Notes: generated by a model from the sequence alone, not told the origin. Counted from the stretch's first letter, positions 36,041 to 44,266 are shown. The stretch is DNA of 64,000 nt from JANMDU01 sp031375105 (GCA_031375105.1 JANMHJ010000020.1:1-64000); one strand, 5' to 3'. Translations and numbers: made by a program.

Positions 36041-36817
36041 TCAATCGTTCACACGCCAGTCAATCACCAAGGGCGACCAGATTTTGCCGCCGTCTCGGGG
36101 CAGGGCTTCGGTTTTTTCAAATGCGCGAACGACTGCGTCATCCCATTCTTTGTTGCCGCTACTTTTGAGCACACGCGGGCGACCCAGCACCGTGCCATCC
36201 AGCGCGAGGCGCACCTCGATACTGACCAGCGGATTGCCGCTGACATTGCCGGGAAAGACGAGATTGGGGCGCACGCGGCCTTTGATGAGGCCCGCGTAAC
36301 CGCTGCTGGGGCCGCTGGATTGCTGCTGCGAGCCTTGCGCATTGGGCGCACCACTGGCACCTGCCAGACCTGCCATGCGTTGGATGTTGTCTAGGCGCTC
36401 TTTCTCGCGCAGCTCCGCGAGTTTGCGAGCTTGTGCAGCTTGATCGATCTTCGGTTCGGGCTTGGGTGCGGGTTTGGGCTCTGTTTTGGGCTCGGGTTTG
36501 ACTTGTGCTTTCGGTGTTGGCTTGGGTTTTTCTTTTTCTACCGTGATATCTGGCGCTCTTGGGGCAGGCGGCTCAGGCGGTGTCTCTACTTTGGGCTGCT
36601 GCACAGGCACTTCGATAAGTTTGGGCGCAGCGGGCATGGGCAGGCTGCTCCACAGCTCAGCCTCCACCGTTGTCACTGCGGCTTCGCGCTTCCAGTTCAC
36701 GCCCCAGGTGAGCGCACCCACCAGCAGCAGATGCGCGAGCATGGCCAGCGAGAACGCGCGGCCTGTGCCTTGCGGGCGCGGGGGATGAAAATCCAAGCGG
36801 CTGGCGATGCTGGCCAT
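36041..36817 (-). CDS. tolA: TolA/TonB-type cell-envelope protein
   Basis: A 258-residue protein with an N-terminal membrane anchor (FSLAMLAHLLLVGALTWGV), a long Pro/Lys/Glu-rich periplasmic stretch (EKEKPKPTPKAQVKPEPK), a short coiled-coil-like helix (QAARKLAELREKERLDNIQ) and a C-terminal TonB-like domain (VSIEVRLALDGTVLGRPRVL; WDDAVVRAFEKTE). It links the TolQ-TolR motor to the outer membrane and matters for constriction during division. The start gives MASIASRLDF, 10 bp after the tolR stop. tolB and pal, which usually follow, are not adjacent. Confidence 0.88.
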   Translation of the reverse strand: MASIASRLDFHPPRPQGTGRAFSLAMLAHLLLVGALTWGVNWKREAAVTTVEAELWSSLPMPAAPKLIEVPVQQPKVETPPEPPAPRAPDITVEKEKPKPTPKAQVKPEPKTEPKPAPKPEPKIDQAAQARKLAELREKERLDNIQRMAGLAGASGAPNAQGSQQQSSGPSSGYAGLIKGRVRPNLVFPGNVSGNPLVSIEVRLALDGTVLGRPRVLKSSGNKEWDDAVVRAFEKTEALPRDGGKIWSPLVIDWRVND

Positions 36818-36827
36818 GGCAATGGAG

Positions 36828-37256
36828 CTATTTGGCCAACTGCACAGAAAGCCCCACACGCTGGATACCTGCGCGTTGCAGCTTGTCCATCACGGCCACC
36901 ACGGTCTCATATTTCACGCCTTTATCAGCGCTGATCACCACAGCCACGTTCTGCTGACCCGCTTGCAGCTTCTTGACCTGATCCGCTACTGTATTGATAG
37001 CGCTCCGCGCTGATTCTGTAACGGCGGGAAGCGCTTTTAGCTCTAAAGATTCGTCTTTGTTGATGATGATCTGAATCACCGCATCGGGCTGTTTGGCCGC
37101 CTTGCCCACGCTGGGCAGATCGATCATGCTGGGCGCAATCAAAGGCGCGGTCACCATGAAAATAATCAATAACACCAGCATCACATCAATGAAAGGCACC
37201 ATGTTGATCTCACTGATGGTGCGCCGGCCTCGGCCTCTTGAAATCATGGTGGGCAT
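36828..37256 (-). CDS. tolR: TolR (ExbD-family) motor subunit, with in-frame repeat insertion
   Basis: A 142-residue protein with one membrane helix carrying the functional aspartate (NMVPFIDVMLVLLIIFMVT) and a periplasmic domain. It works with TolQ to convert proton flow into movement of TolA. The ATG gives MPTMISRGRGRR and is preceded by GAGGGAGCACAGC. Residues AVTESARSAINTVA are encoded by a family-1 repeat in frame, extending or replacing a periplasmic loop. Confidence 0.92.
   Translation of the reverse strand: MPTMISRGRGRRTISEINMVPFIDVMLVLLIIFMVTAPLIAPSMIDLPSVGKAAKQPDAVIQIIINKDESLELKALPAVTESARSAINTVADQVKKLQAGQQNVAVVISADKGVKYETVVAVMDKLQRAGIQRVGLSVQLAK
36985..37027 (-). repeat. Family-1 dispersed repeat, inside tolR
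   Basis: Plus-strand reads CTACTGTATTGATAGCGC, then CGCGCTGATTCTGTAACGGC. It is translated as AVTESARSAINTVA, the same frame as in nusB and the NRDE gene. Confidence 0.7.
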
Positions 37257-37267
37257 GCTGTGCTCCC

Positions 37268-37987
37268 TCAATGCCCAAATGTGGAGCTGGGCGCGGCCCC
37301 TGTCATACCGCCCAAATTGCGCTGCAAGATGTTGGAAAACTCTTCAATGAAGGTTTCCAGCCGAATCGCCACACGGTCAATATCCCGTGCAAAGCGGTTG
37401 TACGCGACGACGGCGGGAATCGCAGCAAACAGGCCAATGGCTGTGGCGACCAGCGCTTCTGCAATGCCGGGCGCTACCGTGGCGAGCGTGACTTGCTGCA
37501 AGCTGGCCAGCCCCGTGAACGCATGCATGATGCCCCAGACTGTGCCAAACAAACCCACATAGGGCGAAACGGAGCCGACTGAGGCGAGGAAGGAGAGATT
37601 GCTCTCCACCGTGTCCATCTCCCTTTGATAACTGGCTCGCATGGCGCGGCGAGCGCCGTCCATCAAGGTGCCGGTATCGGAAATGCGTCTTTCGCGCAGT
37701 TTTTGGAATTCACGCATGCCGCTGGCGAAAATCCGCTCCATCGGGCCGGAGAGCTTGGCGTTTTTTGCGGCGCTGGCATACAGCTCGTTGATCGATGAGC
37801 CCGACCAAAACTCTTTTTCAAAATTCTCGTTGAGCGCATTGACCTTCTTGAGGGCGGCGAGCTTGCGAAAAATCGCTGCCCAACTGGAGACAGAGACAAT
37901 GACCAGAAGCAGCATCACCGCCTGCACCACAAAGCTGGCGTTAAGTATCAGGTGCAGAATAGACAGATCGGGGTTGGCAGCGTTCAA
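37268..37987 (-). CDS. tolQ: TolQ (ExbB-family) motor subunit
   Basis: A 239-residue inner-membrane protein with three helices (VVQAVMLLLVIVSVSSWAAI; SFLASVGSVSPYVGLFGTVW; ALVATAIGLFAAIPAVVAYN) of the MotA/TolQ/ExbB family. I start it at the TTG overlapping the ybgC stop (TTGA), preceded by GGAGG at about 9 nt; no ATG is suitable. With TolR it forms the proton-driven stator of the Tol system. Confidence 0.92.
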   Translation of the reverse strand: MNAANPDLSILHLILNASFVVQAVMLLLVIVSVSSWAAIFRKLAALKKVNALNENFEKEFWSGSSINELYASAAKNAKLSGPMERIFASGMREFQKLRERRISDTGTLMDGARRAMRASYQREMDTVESNLSFLASVGSVSPYVGLFGTVWGIMHAFTGLASLQQVTLATVAPGIAEALVATAIGLFAAIPAVVAYNRFARDIDRVAIRLETFIEEFSNILQRNLGGMTGAAPSSTFGH

Positions 37988-38457
37988 ACGATGGCCTCCA
38001 AAAGCGTTGAGGGGATTCTGCCCGGTTTCAGGCTCGCAGAATCGACCCAAGCGATACAAATTGTGCCTTGGCAGACAAGAGCGTCTGCACGGAGTGGCTC
38101 AGATGCTTGCAGCAAGGAGGAGTTCACATGCTCTTTATTTGATAGCATGCTGCGCATATTTTGTAAGGGGGAAAGCCGTATTTCTTGTGAAATCTTCAGG
38201 CTAGCACGGCCTTTTTCTACGACTTGAGCGCTGACTTGCAGCATGTCATCCAGCCGCGCGGGAGCCAAGTATTTGAGCTGCGTGTCGGTCACGACAAACA
38301 TGCCGCCCGTCTCTTGTTTCAAAACTTGCTGAGAAATGCCTAAGGAACGCAGCCATTCGGTGCGGGCGCGCTCCATGAATTTCAAATAATTTGCGTAAAA
38401 CACAATACCGCCAGCATCGGTGTCTTCCCAATAAACGCGGATCGGGTGCGTGAACAT
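37984..38457 (-). CDS. ybgC: YbgC-type acyl-CoA thioesterase, with in-frame repeat insertion
   Basis: A 157-residue hot-dog thioesterase: RVYWEDTDAGGIVFYANYL with the catalytic aspartate, FMERARTEWLRSLGISQ, and a C-terminal strand CQGTICIAWVD. Between the helix and that strand, residues PLQNMRSMLSNKEHV are encoded by a family-1 repeat, in a frame different from tolR and nusB. The insertion falls where a surface loop between strands would be. It overlaps tolQ and the aminotransferase gene and is part of the tol operon. Confidence 0.88.
   Translation of the reverse strand: MFTHPIRVYWEDTDAGGIVFYANYLKFMERARTEWLRSLGISQQVLKQETGGMFVVTDTQLKYLAPARLDDMLQVSAQVVEKGRASLKISQEIRLSPLQNMRSMLSNKEHVNSSLLQASEPLRADALVCQGTICIAWVDSASLKPGRIPSTLLEAIV
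38135..38176 (-). repeat. Family-1 dispersed repeat, inside ybgC
   Basis: Plus-strand reads TATTTGATAGCATGCTGCGC, then ATATTTTGTAAGGGGGAAAG. It is read through as coding sequence in ybgC. Confidence 0.75.
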
Positions 38458-39641
38458 CAGTCGAGCACCTGTTTCATCCGCGCAATCGCAGTTTGCAGAT
38501 CGCGCATTGAGCTGGCCGTGGAAAAGCGCACGAATTGCTCAGTGGAATCTTGGCCAAAATCGCGGCCGGGCGCGATGGCGATATGCGTGCGCTTCATGAG
38601 TTCAAAGACGAAATCCCAGCTGCTGCGCACACCCAGTTTGGCAAACAAAGGCGAGGCATCGGCATAGACGTAAAACGCGCCATCGGGTGGGACGGGAATG
38701 TCAAAACCCAACTCGCGCAGCGCGGGCAGGAAATAGTCCCGCCGGGCTTTGAACTCTGCGCGGCGCTCTTCGTAAATCGCAATGCTCTCGGGCTCAAAGC
38801 AGGCCAGAGCAGCGACTTGCGAAATGCTGCTGGCGCAGATGTAGAGATTTTGCGCAAGGCGCTCAATCGGCGACACCAAGCTTTCTGGCACGACCAACCA
38901 GCCGAGTCGCCAGCCGGTCATGTTGAAATATTTGGAAAAACTGTTGATGCTGATGATGTCGTCGCCCAATTCGAGTGCGGATTTGCCAAAGGTTGCATCA
39001 TGCGAAAGGCCGAGGTAAATTTCGTCAATCATCGTGATGCCGCCTTTCGAGCGGACGAATTCGTGGATTTTCTTCAACTCATCCGGGCGAATCGACGTGC
39101 CGGTCGGGTTGGATGGTGAGGCGAGCAGCACGCCTTTTGTCTTTGCTCCCCAGTTGGCCTGCACTTTGGCGGCTGAGAGCTGAAAGCGCTCCTCAGGTGT
39201 GGTTGCCACCAGCTTGGCCACGCCATCCGCCGCATGCACAAACTGTCGATTGCAGGGGTAGCTCGGATCGGGCATGAGGATTTCATCGCCTGCATCAATC
39301 AGCGCAAGGCAGGCCAATTGCAGTGCGGCGGACGCGCCAGCGGTGATGATGATGCGGCTTGGGGCCACGCTGACATTGAAGCGCGACGCATACCAAGCGC
39401 TGATCCTCTCGCGCAACGCGTCAACGCCATTGGCATTCGTGTATTGCGTTTTGCCTTGAGAAATAGCGCGCTGGGCGGCTTCTTGCACCAGAGGCGGCGC
39501 AGTGAAATCAGGCTCCCCCACACTCAAAAAAATCATCGGCTTGTCGGTATGCGTGACCTGCTTTGCCAACTCCGATGCTTGCTTGAACACCTCCAACACA
39601 TAGAAGGGTTCGACTTTCTTGGCTCGGCTGGAGATTTTCAT
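38457..39641 (-). CDS. PLP-dependent aminotransferase (class I/II, AspC-like)
   Basis: A 394-residue fold-type I aminotransferase. The PLP lysine is K237 in INSFSKYFNMTGWRLGW. Other marks are LSVGEPDFTAPP, YTNANGVDALRERI, ASPSNPTGTSI and DEIYLGL. The substrate (alanine, aspartate or aromatic) is not decided by sequence. Its stop overlaps the ybgC start by 1 bp and nusB ends 22 bp upstream. Confidence 0.92.
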   Translation of the reverse strand: MKISSRAKKVEPFYVLEVFKQASELAKQVTHTDKPMIFLSVGEPDFTAPPLVQEAAQRAISQGKTQYTNANGVDALRERISAWYASRFNVSVAPSRIIITAGASAALQLACLALIDAGDEILMPDPSYPCNRQFVHAADGVAKLVATTPEERFQLSAAKVQANWGAKTKGVLLASPSNPTGTSIRPDELKKIHEFVRSKGGITMIDEIYLGLSHDATFGKSALELGDDIISINSFSKYFNMTGWRLGWLVVPESLVSPIERLAQNLYICASSISQVAALACFEPESIAIYEERRAEFKARRDYFLPALRELGFDIPVPPDGAFYVYADASPLFAKLGVRSSWDFVFELMKRTHIAIAPGRDFGQDSTEQFVRFSTASSMRDLQTAIARMKQVLD

Positions 39642-39663
39642 AGTTTTGATTGGCTTTAAACCT

Positions 39664-40209
39664 TCACCGATTCAAATGCAAATTTGAGGGCGCGTTATCT
39701 GAAGCCACTTCTAAAGAACGCAGCTGAGGGGCGAGTTGGTTCAAGATGCCGTTGATGTATTTGAAGCCATCGGTGCCGCCGAAGGCCTTGGCTTGCTCGA
39801 TATATTCGTTGATGACGACGCGCCAGGGCACATCTGGGCAGTGCTGAAATTCATAGGTGCCCATCCACAGAAGAGCGTGTTCGATGGGGGAGATTTCAAG
39901 CCAAGGACGATCCAGATGCGGCTCGATCAGCGCGTCGAGCGTTTTGGAAGTTTCCACACAGCCGCGAAACAGCGCATCGAAGTGCACAGAGTCAGCTTTG
40001 GAGAAGCCTTGCAGATCGCGTGTGAATTCGTCAATTTCATCGGTGGCTTGCTGGCCGACGATATGCTGATACAGCGCTTGCACAGCAAACTCGCGGGCGC
40101 GTGTGCGGGCGGCGCGAGCGGCTGATTTGGAATGGAATTCTTTGCGTTTTGCTATTAATTTGCTAGCACTCTGCGCTGATTCCATAACGGGTGAAGGCTG
40201 ATTTTGCAT
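39664..40209 (-). CDS. nusB: NusB transcription antitermination factor, N-terminus partly repeat-encoded
   Basis: A 181-residue NusB: AREFAVQALYQHIVGQQATD, then PIEHALLWMGTYEF, WRVVINEYIEQAKAFGG and DGFKYINGILNQLA. It binds boxA RNA with NusE (S10) for rRNA transcription. The start MQNQPSP lies 22 bp after ribH. Residues PVMESAQSASKLIA, ahead of the conserved domain, come from a family-1 repeat, giving this NusB an extra N-terminal segment. Confidence 0.92.
   Translation of the reverse strand: MQNQPSPVMESAQSASKLIAKRKEFHSKSAARAARTRAREFAVQALYQHIVGQQATDEIDEFTRDLQGFSKADSVHFDALFRGCVETSKTLDALIEPHLDRPWLEISPIEHALLWMGTYEFQHCPDVPWRVVINEYIEQAKAFGGTDGFKYINGILNQLAPQLRSLEVASDNAPSNLHLNR
40149..40191 (-). 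repeat. Family-1 dispersed repeat, in the 5' coding region of nusB
   Basis: Plus-strand reads TGCTATTAATTTGCTAGCAC, then CTGCGCTGATTCCATAACGG. A near-consensus copy translated as PVMESAQSASKLIA. Confidence 0.85.
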
Positions 40210-40231
40210 ATATTTTCTGCTTTGAGGCAAC

Positions 40232-40708
40232 TTAAGCCAGTTCGTTGAGTAAATTGGCCATTTCCACCGCCACGCGCGCTGCATCACGGCCTTTGTCGGT
40301 CTGGCGGGCTACGGCCTGTTCCATGTTTTCTACGGTCAGGATGGCGTTGGCAATGGGGAGTTTGTAGTCTAGGCCGACGCGCGTGACCGCCGCACCTGAT
40401 TCGTTGGCCACGAGTTCAAAGTGATAGGTTTCGCCGCGAATGATGCAGCCCAAGGCAATCAGGGCATCGTATTGATCCCGTTCCGCCAAAGCCTGAAGCG
40501 CCACGGGGACTTCGAGCGCACCAGGTACGGTGATGTGGTCAATATGCTTTTCTGCTACACCCAGTTTGGCCAGCTCTTCAAGGCATGCGGCGGCGAGGGC
40601 ATTCGTGACGCTGCCGTTGAAGCGAGCTTGCACAATACCAATGTAGAGCTTGCGGCCATCTAAGAGATTGTCTTTGGCTTTGCCTTTGTCGATGTCAACG
40701 CCGAACAT
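40232..40708 (-). CDS. ribH: 6,7-dimethyl-8-ribityllumazine synthase
   Basis: A 158-residue lumazine synthase, joining 5-amino-6-ribitylaminouracil and DHBP in the penultimate riboflavin step. Marks are GIVQARFNGSVTNAL, HITVPGALEVPVAL, ALGCIIRGETYHFELVANES and LTVENMEQAVAR. The length is typical. It precedes nusB, as in many proteobacteria. Confidence 0.96.
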   Translation of the reverse strand: MFGVDIDKGKAKDNLLDGRKLYIGIVQARFNGSVTNALAAACLEELAKLGVAEKHIDHITVPGALEVPVALQALAERDQYDALIALGCIIRGETYHFELVANESGAAVTRVGLDYKLPIANAILTVENMEQAVARQTDKGRDAARVAVEMANLLNELA

Positions 40709-40750
40709 TTTTGTCTTTCTGATGGACTGGTTAATTAAAGGGAAGAAACT

Positions 40751-40780
40751 TCCGGTGCGCGAAAGACGCGAAAAAGAAAG
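40751..40780 (+). repeat. Family-2 repeat, left arm
   Basis: Reads TCCGGTGCGCGAAAGACGCG followed by AAAAAGAAAG, a shorter copy of the GACGCGAAAG-type arm in the 209-bp ribH-ribBA gap. Confidence 0.55.
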
Positions 40781-40850
40781 TCAAAGTTAAGTCTTGGAAA
40801 TCAGCCGCAGTGGCAATGGTTTTAGATTCAATGAATTCCACATTTTGCAT

Positions 40851-40900
40851 TTTCTTTTTTGCATTTTGTTTCGCATAACTTTCGCGCCTTTCGCGTCCGG
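40851..40900 (-). repeat. Family-2 repeat, right arm
   Basis: Reads TTTCTTTTTTGCATTTTG, then CATAACTTTCGCGCC and TTTCGCGTCCGG. Its reverse complement starts CCGGACGCGAAAGGCGCG, closely matching the arm at 12300. It is inverted relative to 40751-40780. Confidence 0.6.
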
Positions 40901-40917
40901 ATGTTTGAATTCAGTGC

Positions 40918-42066
40918 TTATTGATTAGCAATATACCCAGCAATTTCCAGCCCATAGCCCGCCATGCTGGGCATGCGGCGGGGTTTGCCCATGAGCATCA
41001 TGCGGCGCACGCCGGCTTCGCGCAGGATTTGCACACCGATGCCGTAGGTGCGCAGATCCATGCGGCCGCGCTCGGGGCCGTTGGATGGGCGTGCTTGGCC
41101 TTCGAATTGGGCGACGAGCTGAGATGCAGATTCCCCGCAGTTGAGCAACACCGCCACGCCTCTGCCTTGCTGCTGCAAGTAGGCCAAGCTTTGGTTCAGG
41201 CTCCAGCTGTGAATGCTGCTTTGCTGCTGGAGCATATCCAAGGCTGAAAGCGGCTCATGTACGCGGGCGGGCACCGTGTCTTGCGGCTGCCATTGGCCTT
41301 TGATGAGCGCCATATGAATGCCGCCAGTGGGTTTGTCGCGAAAGAGCAGGGCGCGGAAATCGCCTTGGGGCGTGGTGAACTGCTTCTCGCCGATGCGCTC
41401 AATCAGGGTTTCTGTGCGGCTGCGGTATTCGATCAAATCGGCAATCGTGCCGATCTTGAGGCCATGCTCTGCGGCGAAAGTTTGCAGATCGGGCATGCGC
41501 GCCATCGTGCCGTCGTCTTTCATGATCTCGCAGATGACGGCGCTGGGCACGCAGCCGGCCAAGGCGGCCAAGTCGCAGCCCGCTTCGGTGTGGCCTGCGC
41601 GGATCAACACGCCGCCGTCAACCGCAGCCAAGGGGAAGATATGCCCAGGCTGCACCAGATCTCTGGCCTTGGCGGTTTTGCTTGCAGCGGCTTGCACAGT
41701 GCGTGCGCGGTCAGCGGCTGAAATGCCGGTGGTCACGCCTTCAGCAGCTTCGATGGACACCGTAAAAGCCGTGCTCATCTTGGTGCCGTTTTTCACGGCC
41801 ATCGGTGGCAGGCCAAGGAATTCGCAGCGCTCGCGCGTCATCGGCATGCAGATCAGGCCGCGCCCATACTTGGCCATGAAGTTGATGGCTTCGGGGGTGA
41901 CGTGTTCGGCAGCCATCACCAAATCGCCTTCGTTTTCACGGTCTTCGTCGTCGGAGATGATCACCATGCGGCCCGCTTTGAGCTGCGCCACGATGTCTTC
42001 AATGGGGGAGATGCCCACAGTTTGTGTGGAAGAGGGCTTGGCTTGAGAGGCGAGGGCAGTTGTCAT
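40918..42066 (-). CDS. ribBA: RibBA: DHBP synthase fused to a degenerate GTP cyclohydrolase II
   Basis: A 382-residue fusion. The N-terminal half is a complete 3,4-dihydroxy-2-butanone-4-phosphate synthase (VIISDDEDRENEGDLVMAAE; GRGLICMPM; AGHTEAGCDLAALAG). The C-terminal half aligns with GTP cyclohydrolase II but lacks the zinc site: where VRVHSECLTGD and CDCG are expected it reads VPARVHEPLSALDMLQQQSS. Its RibA activity is therefore probably lost, so a separate ribA should exist elsewhere. Only RibB is safely assigned. Confidence 0.92.
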   Translation of the reverse strand: MTTALASQAKPSSTQTVGISPIEDIVAQLKAGRMVIISDDEDRENEGDLVMAAEHVTPEAINFMAKYGRGLICMPMTRERCEFLGLPPMAVKNGTKMSTAFTVSIEAAEGVTTGISAADRARTVQAAASKTAKARDLVQPGHIFPLAAVDGGVLIRAGHTEAGCDLAALAGCVPSAVICEIMKDDGTMARMPDLQTFAAEHGLKIGTIADLIEYRSRTETLIERIGEKQFTTPQGDFRALLFRDKPTGGIHMALIKGQWQPQDTVPARVHEPLSALDMLQQQSSIHSWSLNQSLAYLQQQGRGVAVLLNCGESASQLVAQFEGQARPSNGPERGRMDLRTYGIGVQILREAGVRRMMLMGKPRRMPSMAGYGLEIAGYIANQ

Positions 42067-42074
42067 GGTGAATT

Positions 42075-42118
42075 ACTACTAAATTGATAGCAAACTTGAT
42101 AGATTTTATAACGGGGAA
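42075..42118 (-). repeat. Family-1 dispersed repeat, gives the ribE stop codon
   Basis: Plus-strand reads TACTACTAAATTGATAGCAA, then GATTTTATAACGGGGAATGG. It lies between ribE and ribBA and its TTATAACGG end supplies the ribE TAA. Confidence 0.75.
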
Positions 42119-42753
42119 TGGTCGATTTGGCTTGATTTTTCAAAACTGAGCATGCGCTCCACATAGCGCGCCATTGTGTCGATTTCTAGGTTGACTGAGC
42201 TGCCTTTTTTCAGGCTGCCGAGAGCGGTGTTTTCTACCGTATGTGGGATCAGATTGATGCTGATCTCGCAGCCTTCGGCCCCGTCTTTCACGGAATTCAC
42301 GGTCAGGCTCACGCCGTTCACGGTGATCGAGCCTTTGTAAGCGAGGTATTTAGCCAGTTGCGCAGGCGCTGTAACGCGCAGCTCCCAGCTTTCGCCGATT
42401 TGCGCAAAATAGCTGATTTGGCCTACGCCATCCACATGGCCGCTGACAATATGGCCACCCAACCGATCATGGGCGCGCAAGGCTTTTTCCAGGTTAACGC
42501 TGCCTTCAGCGTCGAGCCCAGCCGTCTTGGAGAGCGACTCTTGGGAGATGTCGATGGTGAATTGGTTGGCGGCTTTGTCCAGGGTGGTGACGGTCATGCA
42601 AGCGCCATTGAGCGCGATGCTGTCGCCCAAACCCACGTCGTGCAGATACCCTTCAGGCGGCGCGATACTGAGTCGCTTGCCGTGATCTAAAGAGCTGCCG
42701 AGGGCTTGGATGGCGACGATGCGCCCCACGCCGGTGATGATTCCGGTGAACAT
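42106..42753 (-). CDS. ribE: Riboflavin synthase (alpha subunit)
   Basis: A 215-residue riboflavin synthase with two lumazine-binding repeats. The first opens MFTGIITGVGRIVA, the second begins SGHVDGVGQISYF. SIALNGACMTVT and SITVNGVSLTVNSV mark the ligand sites. It dismutates two lumazines to riboflavin. The C-terminal SSQIDHSPL and TAA run into a family-1 repeat. Confidence 0.95.
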   Translation of the reverse strand: MFTGIITGVGRIVAIQALGSSLDHGKRLSIAPPEGYLHDVGLGDSIALNGACMTVTTLDKAANQFTIDISQESLSKTAGLDAEGSVNLEKALRAHDRLGGHIVSGHVDGVGQISYFAQIGESWELRVTAPAQLAKYLAYKGSITVNGVSLTVNSVKDGAEGCEISINLIPHTVENTALGSLKKGSSVNLEIDTMARYVERMLSFEKSSQIDHSPL

Positions 42754-42828
42754 GGGCGTATTTTCGCAGGGTTTGCCTAGCTTGGCCGGGCTGGGGTTGC
42801 TTAAAGCGACGATTGCCGCTGTTTCAGG

Positions 42829-44175
42829 CTAAAACTTGTCGCGCCCGCGAACTCGGGCGACGATGCGCAGGTCTTTTTGACCTTCTTCGCCCACCATGTC
42901 TGCGGATTGGAAGACCAAATCCTGGGCAGCGGGCAGGTCGGCAAGCGCCGCCAGCTCAGGCAAATTTGCCAAACCCATGCCCGAGCCCAGCAGTTTGGGA
43001 GCAAGATAAAGCACCATTTCATCCACCAAGCCTGCCTTGATGAGCGAGCCATTGAGCTTGAAGCCCGCCTCCACATGCAGCTCATTGATTTCTTGATTCA
43101 CCGCCAGATCGCGCATCATGGCGGCGAGATCGACTTTTCTGGGAGCCGTTTTTGCCGCTTCTTCAGGCGCTGGCGCTGCGGGCGCAACATGCGCTTGATA
43201 CGCCTCAGGCATATAAATCAGCTTCACGCCCAAAGCTTCCAAAGCCTTGATTTTTTGATCATTTTGGCTGGAATGGTAGATGTAGATTGCGCGAGGTGCT
43301 ATCAAATTAATAGTTTCTTGAGGATATACATGGCTCGCTTGGCCGCGTTGGCCAAGGGTTTGGAGCAATTTTGCGCTCAATGGCATGTCCAAATGGCTGT
43401 CCACGATCACCAGATGTGGCTGGCGTGGGGCAGGGATGTAGGTTGGGCCGGTTTGCTCCGCGATGCGCTTATGCTTTGGCAAAGGCAGCAATTCGCTTAA
43501 AACTGCATCTGGCGGCACCGCAGGCAGCAGCGAGCGCACATTCAGCAGCGGATCGTCCGCGAGCACCGTGCCAATCCCCGTGAGCACCGCGCAAGAGCGC
43601 GCTCGCCAAGCCTGCCCGTCATTGCGCGCAGCTACTCCAGTGATCCACTGGCTCTGCCCATTGGCCAAAGCCGTCACCCCATCCAATGAGGCCGCCACCT
43701 TCATCCGCACCCAAGGCTGCTGCCGGATCATCCGGCTGAAAAATCCAATGTTTAGTTCCCTCGAAGCAATCGCGTCTGGGTGATCCACAGGCAACACCTC
43801 CACCTCAATCCCCGCATCCCGCAGCTGCTGCACCCCCTTACCCGCGACCAGCGGATTCGGATCGAGAATAGACACCACCACCTTTCCCACGCCCGCAGCA
43901 ATCAAAGCAGAGGTGCAAGGCGGCGTGCGCCCATGATGCGCGCAAGGCTCAAGGCTGACGTAAACCGTCGCCCCCTTAACGCTCATGCCCTGATCAGCCG
44001 CAGCGCGAAGCGCAACAATTTCAGCGTGTGAGCCACCACGGGGTTGGGTGTGGCCGGGTAAACAAAATTGACGATCTATGTCATGTATCAGACAATACAC
44101 GCTAGGATTGGGTTGACATGAAATATTGACCAAAACAGAGCAGCAAGGATAAGTATACGGAAAGATCGATGGCAT
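42829..44175 (-). CDS. ribD: RibD pyrimidine deaminase/reductase with abnormal N-terminus
   Basis: A 448-residue frame covering RibD. The zinc deaminase site is intact (SHAEIVALRAAADQG; SLEPCAHHGRTPPC) and the reductase domain follows (VRMKVAASLDGVTA; TGIGTVLADDPLLNVR; ELHVEAGFKLNGSL). Before SHAEI the family expects PNPxVGCVIVD; here it reads PNPSVYCLIHDIDRQF, and the first helix is replaced by unrelated sequence without a ribosome binding site. The 5' end is AT-rich, abutting the pilin cluster. A family-1-like insertion encodes INLIAPRAIYIYH, and an extra Ala/Pro segment (HVAPAAPAPEEAAKTAPRK) lies in the reductase. Function may be reduced. Confidence 0.75.
   Translation of the reverse strand: MPSIFPYTYPCCSVLVNISCQPNPSVYCLIHDIDRQFCLPGHTQPRGGSHAEIVALRAAADQGMSVKGATVYVSLEPCAHHGRTPPCTSALIAAGVGKVVVSILDPNPLVAGKGVQQLRDAGIEVEVLPVDHPDAIASRELNIGFFSRMIRQQPWVRMKVAASLDGVTALANGQSQWITGVAARNDGQAWRARSCAVLTGIGTVLADDPLLNVRSLLPAVPPDAVLSELLPLPKHKRIAEQTGPTYIPAPRQPHLVIVDSHLDMPLSAKLLQTLGQRGQASHVYPQETINLIAPRAIYIYHSSQNDQKIKALEALGVKLIYMPEAYQAHVAPAAPAPEEAAKTAPRKVDLAAMMRDLAVNQEINELHVEAGFKLNGSLIKAGLVDEMVLYLAPKLLGSGMGLANLPELAALADLPAAQDLVFQSADMVGEEGQKDLRIVARVRGRDKF
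43277..43312 (+). repeat. Family-1 dispersed repeat, partial, inside ribD
   Basis: Reads GATTGCGCGAGGTGCTATC, then AAATTAATAG. Only the right half is close to consensus. It is translated in ribD as INLIAPRAIYIYH, matching the frame used in ygfZ and the RND adaptor. Confidence 0.5.
44126..44155 (+). promoter_or_regulatory. Possible sigma-70 promoter of the pilin cluster
   Basis: TTGACC (44126-44131) and TAAGTA (44150-44155) are separated by 18 bp, about 110 bp upstream of the first prepilin start. The elements are weak matches and the leftward ribD 5' end overlaps. Confidence 0.3.
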
Positions 44176-44266
44176 AAATGGATTGATTGATTTGTGTCAC
44201 TGAACCGTTGGGGGTGAAGTTTAAGCCTTTAATCGGTGTGGCATCTCCGTCCTCTTGAGAGCGTTT

